Shown here: in pieces, positions 1 to 5,267 of the stretch
Numbering within the stretch: the stretch's first letter is position 1
Layout: each line of letters opens with the position of its first letter
Assembly: GCA_029856615.1 (NCBI GenBank)
Contig: JAHKLF010000120.1
Coordinates: 1-5,267 of the forward strand
Direction: 5' to 3'
Length of the DNA stretch: 5,267 nt
Origin: Candidatus Njordarchaeota archaeon
GTDB taxonomy: Archaea; Asgardarchaeota; Njordarchaeia; Njordarchaeales; Njordarchaeaceae
The notes under the pieces: generated by a model
Databases searched by the model: none
Told to the model about the DNA's origin: nothing
What the model saw: the letters and a program-made list of their open reading frames with translations, nothing else
Position numbers and translations under genes: made by a program

Positions 1-1
1 A

Positions 2-3000
2 ATAAAATTGGGACAGCTTTTGGAAGAGTCAAAAAGTTTGATTAAATTTAGAAACGCCTATTATGTAGAGAAAGAATTAGAGGAGTTTTCAAAATTTTTT
101 GAGGAATTAGTTGGATCCCCCCCATGGAGTGCTCAAAGGGTATGGGCTAGACGTGTTCTTTCTGGTCAAAGTTTTGCCATCATAGCGCCCACAGGTGTTG
201 GGAAAACCGTTTTTGGAATCGTGATGGCTTTATATTTGGCCCATAAGAAGGGGCTTAGAACTTATATTGTCTTGCCAACGAAAACATTGTTGAGGCAAGT
301 ATTGGAGAAGATACGAGAGTGGGAGGAGAAGATAGGCGTAAGTTATTCCATAGGATATTCTTCTGAATTAGGTGCTAAAGCTCGAAGAGAATTCGATGAG
401 AGATTGAAAGCAGGTAATTTTAAGATACTGATAACGACTTCTCAATTTTTGATTCGAAATCTTCTTGATATACTGAATGCCTTCCAAAAAGCAGGAGGGG
501 GAATGAGAAGTTTCAGGTACGTTGATTTCATGTTTGTTGATGATGTTGATAGTTTTCTTAGAAATGTAAAGAATTTGGATCGGGCGATCACACTACTAGG
601 TTACAATAGAACACGAAGAATGAGGATGATTCTCGAGAAAATTAGAAGAATGGGAGTACGTACAAAAGCAGAGGGTAGAGAAGGGGTTTTAACAGAGGAG
701 GATTGGGATGAAATATTTAATACGCGAGGGAGGGCGGGAATACTTGTTGTTTCCTCAGCTACTGGCAGAGTGAAGGGAATTTTGCTTAGGAGACTATTTA
801 CATACATATTTGGTTTCTCGATAGGATCTTCTAAAGAGGGTATAAGGAATGTATTAGATGCATACGACGATTCTCTTCTTAATATTAAGGTAACACGAGA
901 AATTCTTATTGAAAGAGCGATCCATTTTGCGAAAAAATTGGGTTCTGGAGGTTTAATATTTATTGCGAGAGGACCAGATAGTGACGAGATATTAAGTGAA
1001 ATTGTCTCAAAGTTAGAGAGAGAAGGTATAAAAGCAATAGGAGTTTCGGCAGAAGAGGGAACCGAAGTCGTTAAAGCGGTGGAAAAATTTGCGAAGGGAG
1101 AAGTTGATATTCTAGTTGGTAAAGCATCACCTTATGGATTGCTTGTGAGAGGATTGGATCTCCCCGAACGCGTAAGATACGCGGTCTTTGTTAAAGTACC
1201 GCAATTTAGTATTAGACTTGAGAAGCGTCCGCATCCTTTCTATTTATCATTCGTGTTAAGAAAAATAGCTAATGTATTTGAGGATAAGATTCAACTTTTA
1301 GATGAGATACGAGAGTTAGCATCTAATATTGTCTTACTGCGTTCCCAAGATATCTCGGCAATAGAAAATGATGCGAGAAGATTAATTGAGGAGAAAGGAT
1401 TAGATCAAGCAATAAAATATGTTGAGGAGCTGACAAAAGAAGATAAAAATCCGAGAGATAAGGTTTTGCTTTTAACATTAAGATTGACTAAGAGATTAGA
1501 CGAAATACTAAAGGATGGCGAACTAATAAATAAGTTAGAGAAAGCAGGAGTACCTTTTGAAGTGCGCGAAGAGAATGGTCTAAAATATATCAGTCTGCTT
1601 TCGGCAGATATTAAAACATATATACAAGCATCTGGTCGAACATCTAGATTATACGCGGGAGGCATCACGCGGGGGTTATCAATAATATTACCTGATAATA
1701 AAAATCTACTAGAAGAGCTTGATAGGAAATTGCTTTGGACAGTAGAAGTGCCTACTGTTCCTCTATCTGAGATTGATTTAGACGATATTCTCAAAGAAAT
1801 AGATGCGGATAGAGAACGAGTTCGAATTGCAAGATTAGGAAAAATGCCAGCTAAAGAACATCTACAAACATGCTTATTTGTAGTGGAATCTCCTACAAAA
1901 GCTAGAACAATAGCGAGTTTCTTTGGCAGACCCACAAGGAGGATTCTACCAGGAGCAATTGCGTATGAAATAATAATAGGAAAATACTTAGCAACAATAG
2001 TAGCTACGATAGGCCATATCACTGATCTAATAACGCATCGATTTATTCCAAAGCTCAGAGCTGTCAAAAGAGGAGATCACTATGTATTAGAAATTAGTGA
2101 GTATAGAATAAGAGAACTTTCTTGGCCTTATGGAGTCCCTATGGTTAAGTGGGATTCAGAGTATAGGTTTATTCCTATTTTTGGCCCGAAGGTCACATGT
2201 GCCAAGTGTGGTTATGTTTTTGTCCCTTATATCACAATCAACGAAGAAATGGCAGATGAAGTAATAGAAAGGAAAATTAAGAAGCTGAAGCGGATACTTC
2301 GGCGCCCAGAAGAACGTCCCATATTTCTTGTATTCAGGAGAACTCCGAAGATTCCACTTAAATGCCCCAGATGCGGCGAAACAGAAGAACTTTATGATAA
2401 GGAGGTCACTATTGATACACTAAGACATTTGGCTCTAGAAAGCGAGGTCGTCGTGCTAGGGACTGATCCAGACATAGAAGGAGAAAAAATTGCGTGGGAT
2501 ATCGCTATATTGCTTAAACCTTTTGCGAAGAAAATAATGAGAATAGAGTTTCACGAAGTCACAAGAAGCGCTATAGAGAGAGCTCTAGCGAATCCAAGAG
2601 AAATTAATATGGATTTAGTTAAAGGCCAACTCCTTAGGAGAATAGAAGATCGATGGATAGGATTCTATCTATCCGAGGAGCTTAAGGATTTGCTAGGCGA
2701 GAGAAATCTTTCTGCTGGAAGAGTTCAGTCTCCTGTTCTTTCCTGGATTGTTGAGAGGTACAATCTATGGAAACAAAAGGAGAAGTGGACAATAATAAAT
2801 ATTGGAGGCGATGCTGAGATAAGAATTCAAGGCGAAATTAAAGTAGATCACATAATTGTAAATGACATTGTTCTAGAGGATAAAAAGATAATTCCGCCAC
2901 CTCCGCTTGTCACGGATACGTTATTGAGATACGCGTCTATTCTATTTGGCTTAAGTGCTGATAAGACAATGAAGCTAGCGCAGTCTCTCTTCGAAGTTGG

Positions 3001-3922
3001 CTTAGTCACATATATTAGAACGGATTCTACAAGGGTTTCAGATGCAGGAATAATGGTGGCTAGGAGGATAATTCGGGATAACTTTGGTGAATTATTATTT
3101 TCACCTAGACGCTGGAGTAAGGGAGAGGAAGGAGCGCATGAATGCATAAGACCGACGAGGCCTCTAATGCTTAATGATCTTAAAGAAGCTTTAGAGCGTG
3201 GTGAGATTATTCTGCCAATGGAGTTGCCTGGGGAAGCATTTAATCTTTACGATATGATAACAAGAATTTTTGTTGCTTCGCAGATGAAGGAGGCTATGGC
3301 CAAATACGCGACTTTAAAATTGAAGATTAAATTGAAGGAGCCCATTAATGGAAAAACGTACCTAGAAGAAGAAGTTTCAGGTGTGGTTAAATGGGTAGAT
3401 TCAGGATTCTTAAGAGCCTTAACTAAAAATATGGTCAAATTATTTACTCCGAGGAAGATTCCTCTTCCTGAAAAAGGTGAAATCATCACATGCGATAAAA
3501 TGAAAATAGAAATTGCAGAATTACCAAAATCTTGGCCTTTAACGGAGGGAGAGATAGTGCGATTAATGCGTGAGAGGGGTATTGGAAGACCATCGACCTA
3601 TGCTACGATTATTGAAAAACTATTCGAGAGGAGGTATATTAAACGTCAAGGAGGCTTCGTATTGCCGAAAGAGAGGGGAATAGTGGTAAACAGAATTGTT
3701 AATGAATTGCATAGGGATATGGTATCGGAAGAGAGAACGAGAATAGTATTCGAGCGAATAGATGAAGTAGCGAGCAGGCGTAGAAGATACTTGGAATCGT
3801 TAAAGGAAATTTTTGATGAGATTATGAAGGAAAGGGATGCTGTTAAAAGCAAGAGATTGCCTCCAGAAATTATAAATCAGATTGAAAAATATAGGAGAGA
3901 CATGGAAAAGAGGTTTGGCTAG
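2..3922 (+). CDS. rgy: Reverse gyrase, 5'-partial (helicase-like domain fused to type IA topoisomerase)
   Basis: Reverse gyrase uses ATP to add positive supercoils to DNA. Residues below count from the TTG at base 8. The helicase-like half has a Q-motif glutamine (WSAQ, Q43), Walker A APTGVGKT (60-67), Walker B VDDVD (177-181), SSAT (249-252), the GLLVRGLDLPERVRYAVF block (377-394) and motif VI QASGRTSR (540-547). Residues about 400-530 are the likely latch region. The topoisomerase half starts near 620 with the Toprim glutamate (VVESPTKA, E627). It continues with a Cys4 zinc finger (C731, C734, C786, C789), the acidic triad DPDIE (D820, D822, E824), LSAGRVQSP (901-909), the catalytic tyrosine in TYIRTDS (Y1002), HECIRPTRP (1044-1052) and GIGRPSTYATI (1191-1201). 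Every key catalytic residue is present and no intein is visible. The frame is open to the left edge, and the N-terminal Cys4 finger typical of the family is absent from the visible part. The true start is therefore probably upstream, and the TTG at 8 is not trusted. With about 60-90 residues missing, the protein would be slightly longer than typical 1050-1250-residue homologues. The stop is TAG at 3920-3922. Confidence 0.97.
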   Translation: MKLGQLLEESKSLIKFRNAYYVEKELEEFSKFFEELVGSPPWSAQRVWARRVLSGQSFAIIAPTGVGKTVFGIVMALYLAHKKGLRTYIVLPTKTLLRQVLEKIREWEEKIGVSYSIGYSSELGAKARREFDERLKAGNFKILITTSQFLIRNLLDILNAFQKAGGGMRSFRYVDFMFVDDVDSFLRNVKNLDRAITLLGYNRTRRMRMILEKIRRMGVRTKAEGREGVLTEEDWDEIFNTRGRAGILVVSSATGRVKGILLRRLFTYIFGFSIGSSKEGIRNVLDAYDDSLLNIKVTREILIERAIHFAKKLGSGGLIFIARGPDSDEILSEIVSKLEREGIKAIGVSAEEGTEVVKAVEKFAKGEVDILVGKASPYGLLVRGLDLPERVRYAVFVKVPQFSIRLEKRPHPFYLSFVLRKIANVFEDKIQLLDEIRELASNIVLLRSQDISAIENDARRLIEEKGLDQAIKYVEELTKEDKNPRDKVLLLTLRLTKRLDEILKDGELINKLEKAGVPFEVREENGLKYISLLSADIKTYIQASGRTSRLYAGGITRGLSIILPDNKNLLEELDRKLLWTVEVPTVPLSEIDLDDILKEIDADRERVRIARLGKMPAKEHLQTCLFVVESPTKARTIASFFGRPTRRILPGAIAYEIIIGKYLATIVATIGHITDLITHRFIPKLRAVKRGDHYVLEISEYRIRELSWPYGVPMVKWDSEYRFIPIFGPKVTCAKCGYVFVPYITINEEMADEVIERKIKKLKRILRRPEERPIFLVFRRTPKIPLKCPRCGETEELYDKEVTIDTLRHLALESEVVVLGTDPDIEGEKIAWDIAILLKPFAKKIMRIEFHEVTRSAIERALANPREINMDLVKGQLLRRIEDRWIGFYLSEELKDLLGERNLSAGRVQSPVLSWIVERYNLWKQKEKWTIINIGGDAEIRIQGEIKVDHIIVNDIVLEDKKIIPPPPLVTDTLLRYASILFGLSADKTMKLAQSLFEVGLVTYIRTDSTRVSDAGIMVARRIIRDNFGELLFSPRRWSKGEEGAHECIRPTRPLMLNDLKEALERGEIILPMELPGEAFNLYDMITRIFVASQMKEAMAKYATLKLKIKLKEPINGKTYLEEEVSGVVKWVDSGFLRALTKNMVKLFTPRKIPLPEKGEIITCDKMKIEIAELPKSWPLTEGEIVRLMRERGIGRPSTYATIIEKLFERRYIKRQGGFVLPKERGIVVNRIVNELHRDMVSEERTRIVFERIDEVASRRRRYLESLKEIFDEIMKERDAVKSKRLPPEIINQIEKYRRDMEKRFG

Positions 3923-3932
3923 TTTACAATAA

Positions 3933-3938
3933 TTTTTT
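3933..3938 (+). terminator. T6 tract after reverse gyrase: possible terminator, or part of an sRNA promoter
   Basis: Six consecutive T residues lie 11 bases past the reverse gyrase stop codon. Archaeal RNA polymerase often terminates at such T tracts without a hairpin, and none is visible here. The same T/A-rich stretch (3933-3941, TTTTTTATT) is about 26-27 bases upstream of the expected 5' end of the box C/D sRNA, which is TATA-box spacing. It could therefore be a weak promoter element for that RNA, or serve both purposes. Sequence alone does not separate these readings. Confidence 0.3.
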
Positions 3939-3963
3939 ATTGAGATGGCTTCATAAAAGAAAA

Positions 3964-4025
3964 GTAAGTGATGAAAATTTGATGTCTGATGTAAGAAGAT
4001 GATGAATTTCTGGAGCGCTGAAGGT
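3964..4025 (+). ncRNA. Box C/D guide sRNA (2'-O-methylation guide; D guide probably targets C34 of tRNA-Trp)
   Basis: All four boxes are perfect and in order. Box C is GTGATGA (3968-3974), followed by an 11-nt guide (3975-3985) and box D' CTGA (3986-3989). After a 9-nt spacer (3990-3998) come box C' ATGATGA (3999-4005), a 12-nt guide (4006-4017) and box D CTGA (4018-4021). This is the canonical archaeal C/D sRNA layout, which assembles with L7Ae, Nop5 and fibrillarin. The D guide, ATTTCTGGAGCG, is complementary to CGCTCCAGAAAT. This contains CUCCAGA, the anticodon loop (32-38) of archaeal tRNA-Trp as I recall it. The fifth guide base from box D, G4013, pairs with C34, so the predicted product is Cm34. 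Pairing covers at least 7 bases and up to 9 if positions 30-31 are CG. The D' guide, AAATTTGATGT, has no target I recognise. The ends are estimated at about 4 bases beyond the outer boxes, and no clear terminal stem is visible. The gene lies 45 bases past the reverse gyrase stop on the same strand, so it may come from that transcript or from a promoter near 3933-3941. Confidence 0.86.
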
Positions 4026-4032
4026 AGAGCAT

Positions 4033-4037
4033 AAAAA
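4033..4037 (-). terminator. Short T5 tract after the metallophosphoesterase gene (weak terminator candidate)
   Basis: On the minus strand, AATATTTTTAT directly follows the TAG stop of the phosphoesterase gene. The five T residues begin 4 bases after the stop. Archaeal intrinsic termination can use such tracts, but this one is short and has no hairpin. Read-through would produce RNA antisense to the box C/D sRNA immediately beyond it. Confidence 0.25.
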
Positions 4038-4041
4038 TATT

Positions 4042-4677
4042 CTAAGTCATAGGATATCCATAATAAGTGATACTTCCACGTTTTCCATCGACTCTTAGTA
4101 TAGCATAGGAAGTATAACCAGTTAACCAACCACACAGTTCACCTGGATTCAAAATAAGTACGCTTTCTGATAAATCAATCTGAAATTCTAGTTTAGTTGT
4201 GTTCTTTTCTTTGAATTCTTTTAGCAAGTCGGTTACATTCAGTTGGAGGGTATCCTTAGAAAGAAGTATCAGCTTTGGTAAATGGGTGTGACCAAAAAAT
4301 ATCAGATCGAAGTTTAAACTCTTAGCTAATGATAGAGCGATTTTTTCTGTTTCTTCTACTGAGCCACTTCCATGGATTATTACAGAATTTAAATCGCCAA
4401 TTTTTGTGAATAGGGGTTGCTCTTTTAATAAAATATTTTCTTTAATGAATTTCATAATAGTGAGCTTATCTCCTTCGTTATTTCCGAATACACCGCGAAA
4501 GAACGTACTACTTGGTAAAATCTCCGAAATTTTCCTCAGCGTGAAAGGTGAAACTAAATCGCCACAGAATATAATCTGCTGAATTTTTTCATTTAATCCA
4601 AATCTTAACGCTTTTTCTAGATTTAATAGATGGTCATGTATATCAGAGATAATCATATACGCGGAAATAATTATCAC
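4042..4677 (-). CDS. YfcE/MJ0936-type metallophosphoesterase
   Basis: Calcineurin-like phosphoesterase of the small, probably cytosolic archaeal YfcE/MJ0936 type. These are two-metal enzymes that hydrolyse phosphodiester model substrates; the physiological substrate here is unknown. Residues count from the GTG at 4677. The full metal-ligand set is visible: SDIHDH (D12, H14), CGDLV (D40), FGNNE (N66), IIHG (H102) and FGHTH (H130, H132). The late NPGELCGWLTG block (177-187) matches archaeal members. No signal peptide or membrane segment is seen. Between FGHTH and NPGE lies a segment of about 40 residues, including a charged stretch (140-171) that is longer than the short hairpin usual in the family. 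The start is uncertain. GTG 4677 gives a complete first beta strand but overlaps a strong Shine-Dalgarno-like sequence. ATG 4656 would begin at MIISDIHDH, a short first strand, with that sequence about 16 bases upstream. The gene lies 35 bases downstream of the polymerase gene on the same strand, so an operon is possible. It is convergent with reverse gyrase. Confidence 0.93.
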   Translation of the reverse strand: MIIISAYMIISDIHDHLLNLEKALRFGLNEKIQQIIFCGDLVSPFTLRKISEILPSSTFFRGVFGNNEGDKLTIMKFIKENILLKEQPLFTKIGDLNSVIIHGSGSVEETEKIALSLAKSLNFDLIFFGHTHLPKLILLSKDTLQLNVTDLLKEFKEKNTTKLEFQIDLSESVLILNPGELCGWLTGYTSYAILRVDGKRGSITYYGYPMT

Positions 4678-4680
4678 CTC
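4673..4680 (-). promoter_or_regulatory. Shine-Dalgarno-like GAGGTGAT at the start of the phosphoesterase gene
   Basis: Minus-strand bases 4680 down to 4673 read GAGGTGAT, a full match to the core complementary to the usual archaeal 16S 3' end (AUCACCUCC). The GTG within it is one candidate start codon (4677-4675). If the motif acts as a ribosome binding site, the first in-frame ATG (4656-4654) lies about 16 bases beyond it, which is longer than usual. The motif bears on the start choice without settling it. Confidence 0.45.
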
Positions 4681-4693
4681 GCATAAAAATGAG

Positions 4694-4704
4694 TAAAATA
4701 TTTG
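4694..4704 (-). promoter_or_regulatory. TATA-like element upstream of the phosphoesterase gene
   Basis: The minus strand reads CAAATATTTTA in the 35-base gap between the polymerase stop and the phosphoesterase start. An archaeal TATA box centred near 4699 would place transcription initiation near 4673, just before the ATG at 4656. This would suit a short-leader transcript and would exclude the GTG start. The DNA is A+T-rich throughout, so such a match is weak evidence, and co-transcription with the polymerase gene is equally possible. Confidence 0.22.
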
Positions 4705-4712
4705 AAAACTTT

Positions 4713-5267
4713 TTAAGAATAAAACTTTGAAAGATCCATTACTCCTTTGGCTCTTGATTCTATCTCTGAAAAGGACATTCCGAGGGCATCCAGCAACTGT
4801 TCAAATACGGATCTCGTGAATTCGATATATTTATTCCAATCAATTTCACTGGGTCTTGGTCTTAATTCGACTGGAGCGACACCATCTTTAGTTTTAACGT
4901 AAGCAATTATTTCACCTGGTCGTACTTCACGGCGTAATTTTTTAGCAGCCTGTACATGCTGGGGAGTGGTTTTTGTATATTCACTAATAGGTTTCGTAAG
5001 TTGAACTTTGAAAGCTAAGTCCTCTAATGAGTAAGCACCTTTTCTGAGTTTTCGAATAATATCAACTATTATCTCAATGATTTCCTCTTTGGCTTTTTCC
5101 AGCTCTTCTGGAGTTTTCACGCGGCTGAGAACCTGTAAAGCTCTTCTAAACTCTTTTTTAAGGAATTCTGGTGTATTTCTTTTCTTAGCCATTAGACCTT
5201 TGATATCCACACTTCCATCACTTAATACGCCGAAGTAATTCTTTTTTCTAGCAGATAAAGCTAGATA
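4713..5267 (-). CDS. Family-B DNA polymerase, C-terminal 184 residues (5' end outside the window)
   Basis: This is the thumb and C-terminal end of an archaeal replicative-type family-B DNA polymerase. The frame is open to the right edge: the 19 codons before the GTG at 5210 continue it, so that GTG is an internal valine and not a start. The first visible residues, YLALSARKKNYFGV, contain the conserved KKxY motif that contacts primer-template DNA after the catalytic palm. VDIKGLMAKKRNTPEF, SLEDLAFKVQLTKPISEY, TTPQHVQAAKKLR and the PGEIIAYVKTK block follow in the family's order. The wording resembles TACK/crenarchaeal PolB enzymes. The exonuclease domain and the palm motifs (DxxSLYPS, YGDTDS) lie outside the window. 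The C-terminus ends VMDLSKFYS, spaced like a PCNA-interacting box (Q-x-x-L-x-x-F-F/Y) but with V in place of Q. The stop is TAA at 4715-4713. The metallophosphoesterase gene follows on the same strand. The gene may be polB1 or a polB3-type paralogue, which this fragment cannot decide. Confidence 0.95.
   Translation of the reverse strand, partial: YLALSARKKNYFGVLSDGSVDIKGLMAKKRNTPEFLKKEFRRALQVLSRVKTPEELEKAKEEIIEIIVDIIRKLRKGAYSLEDLAFKVQLTKPISEYTKTTPQHVQAAKKLRREVRPGEIIAYVKTKDGVAPVELRPRPSEIDWNKYIEFTRSVFEQLLDALGMSFSEIESRAKGVMDLSKFYS

Noticed and set aside
1405..2067. 220-codon open frame antisense to the middle of reverse gyrase
   Set aside because: The translation is serine-, leucine- and isoleucine-rich with no recognisable motif. 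It lies wholly opposite a strongly conserved gene, as expected of a shadow frame.
2848..3147. 99-codon minus-strand frame opposite the topoisomerase domain
   Set aside because: It is antisense to the region encoding the catalytic tyrosine, has low-complexity serine content and shows no motif. It is treated as a shadow frame.
2..3922. An intein in reverse gyrase, considered because the protein is slightly long
   Set aside because: Helicase and topoisomerase motifs run in normal order without a large insertion, and there are no intein splice-junction or homing-endonuclease motifs. The extra length looks spread out, including the enlarged zinc finger.
4011..4017. 16S rRNA as the D-guide target (the recalled crenarchaeal CGCUCCA near the 3' end)
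   Set aside because: The match is only 7 bases and stops at once. The tRNA-Trp anticodon loop fits at least as long a stretch and puts N+5 on a known methylation site. It is kept only as a fallback.
3800..4135. 111-codon minus-strand frame across the reverse gyrase 3' end and the gap
   Set aside because: It overlaps the reverse gyrase C-terminus, the sRNA and the 3' end of the phosphoesterase gene in another frame. It is rich in W, F, H and Y with no family resemblance.
5208..5210. GTG as a start codon for a separate small protein
   Set aside because: The frame continues upstream to the window edge with polymerase sequence (ALSARKKNYFGVLSDGS), so this codon is an internal valine.
1..5267. 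A new defence, mobile or biosynthetic system
   Set aside because: All three proteins belong to known housekeeping families. No repeats, integrase, transposase or toxin-antitoxin pair is seen. The only unexpected element is the guide RNA.

Overview
The window comes from a hyperthermophile, most likely an archaeon. It carries most of a reverse gyrase, the enzyme found in essentially all organisms growing near or above 80 C. It also carries the C-terminal end of an archaeal family-B DNA polymerase and a perfect archaeal-type box C/D guide RNA. The DNA is A+T-rich. The polymerase tail reads like TACK/crenarchaeal enzymes rather than Pyrococcus-type ones, but the exact lineage cannot be fixed from this window.

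Layout: bases 2-3922 (+) hold reverse gyrase, open to the left edge; its expected N-terminal zinc finger lies outside. Bases 3923-4041 are a short gap between convergent genes. This gap holds a complete box C/D sRNA on the + strand (boxes C, D', C' and D at 3968-4021) and T-rich tracts that could end transcription on both strands. Bases 4042-4677 (-) encode a YfcE/MJ0936-type metallophosphoesterase. Bases 4713-5267 (-) encode the last 184 residues of the family-B DNA polymerase, running off the right edge. The two minus-strand genes are 35 bases apart and may be co-transcribed, polymerase first.

The genes fit genome maintenance at high temperature: reverse gyrase introduces positive supercoils, PolB replicates DNA, and the sRNA would direct ribose methylation of another RNA. 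The most notable point is the sRNA. The guide next to its D box is complementary to the anticodon loop of tRNA-Trp(CCA), and the N+5 rule puts the methylation exactly on wobble base C34. Cm34 is a known archaeal modification of that tRNA, guided in many euryarchaea by the tRNA-Trp intron itself. A free-standing guide beside reverse gyrase would be a different arrangement. I saw no mobile element, CRISPR array, defence cassette or wholly unfamiliar protein family.
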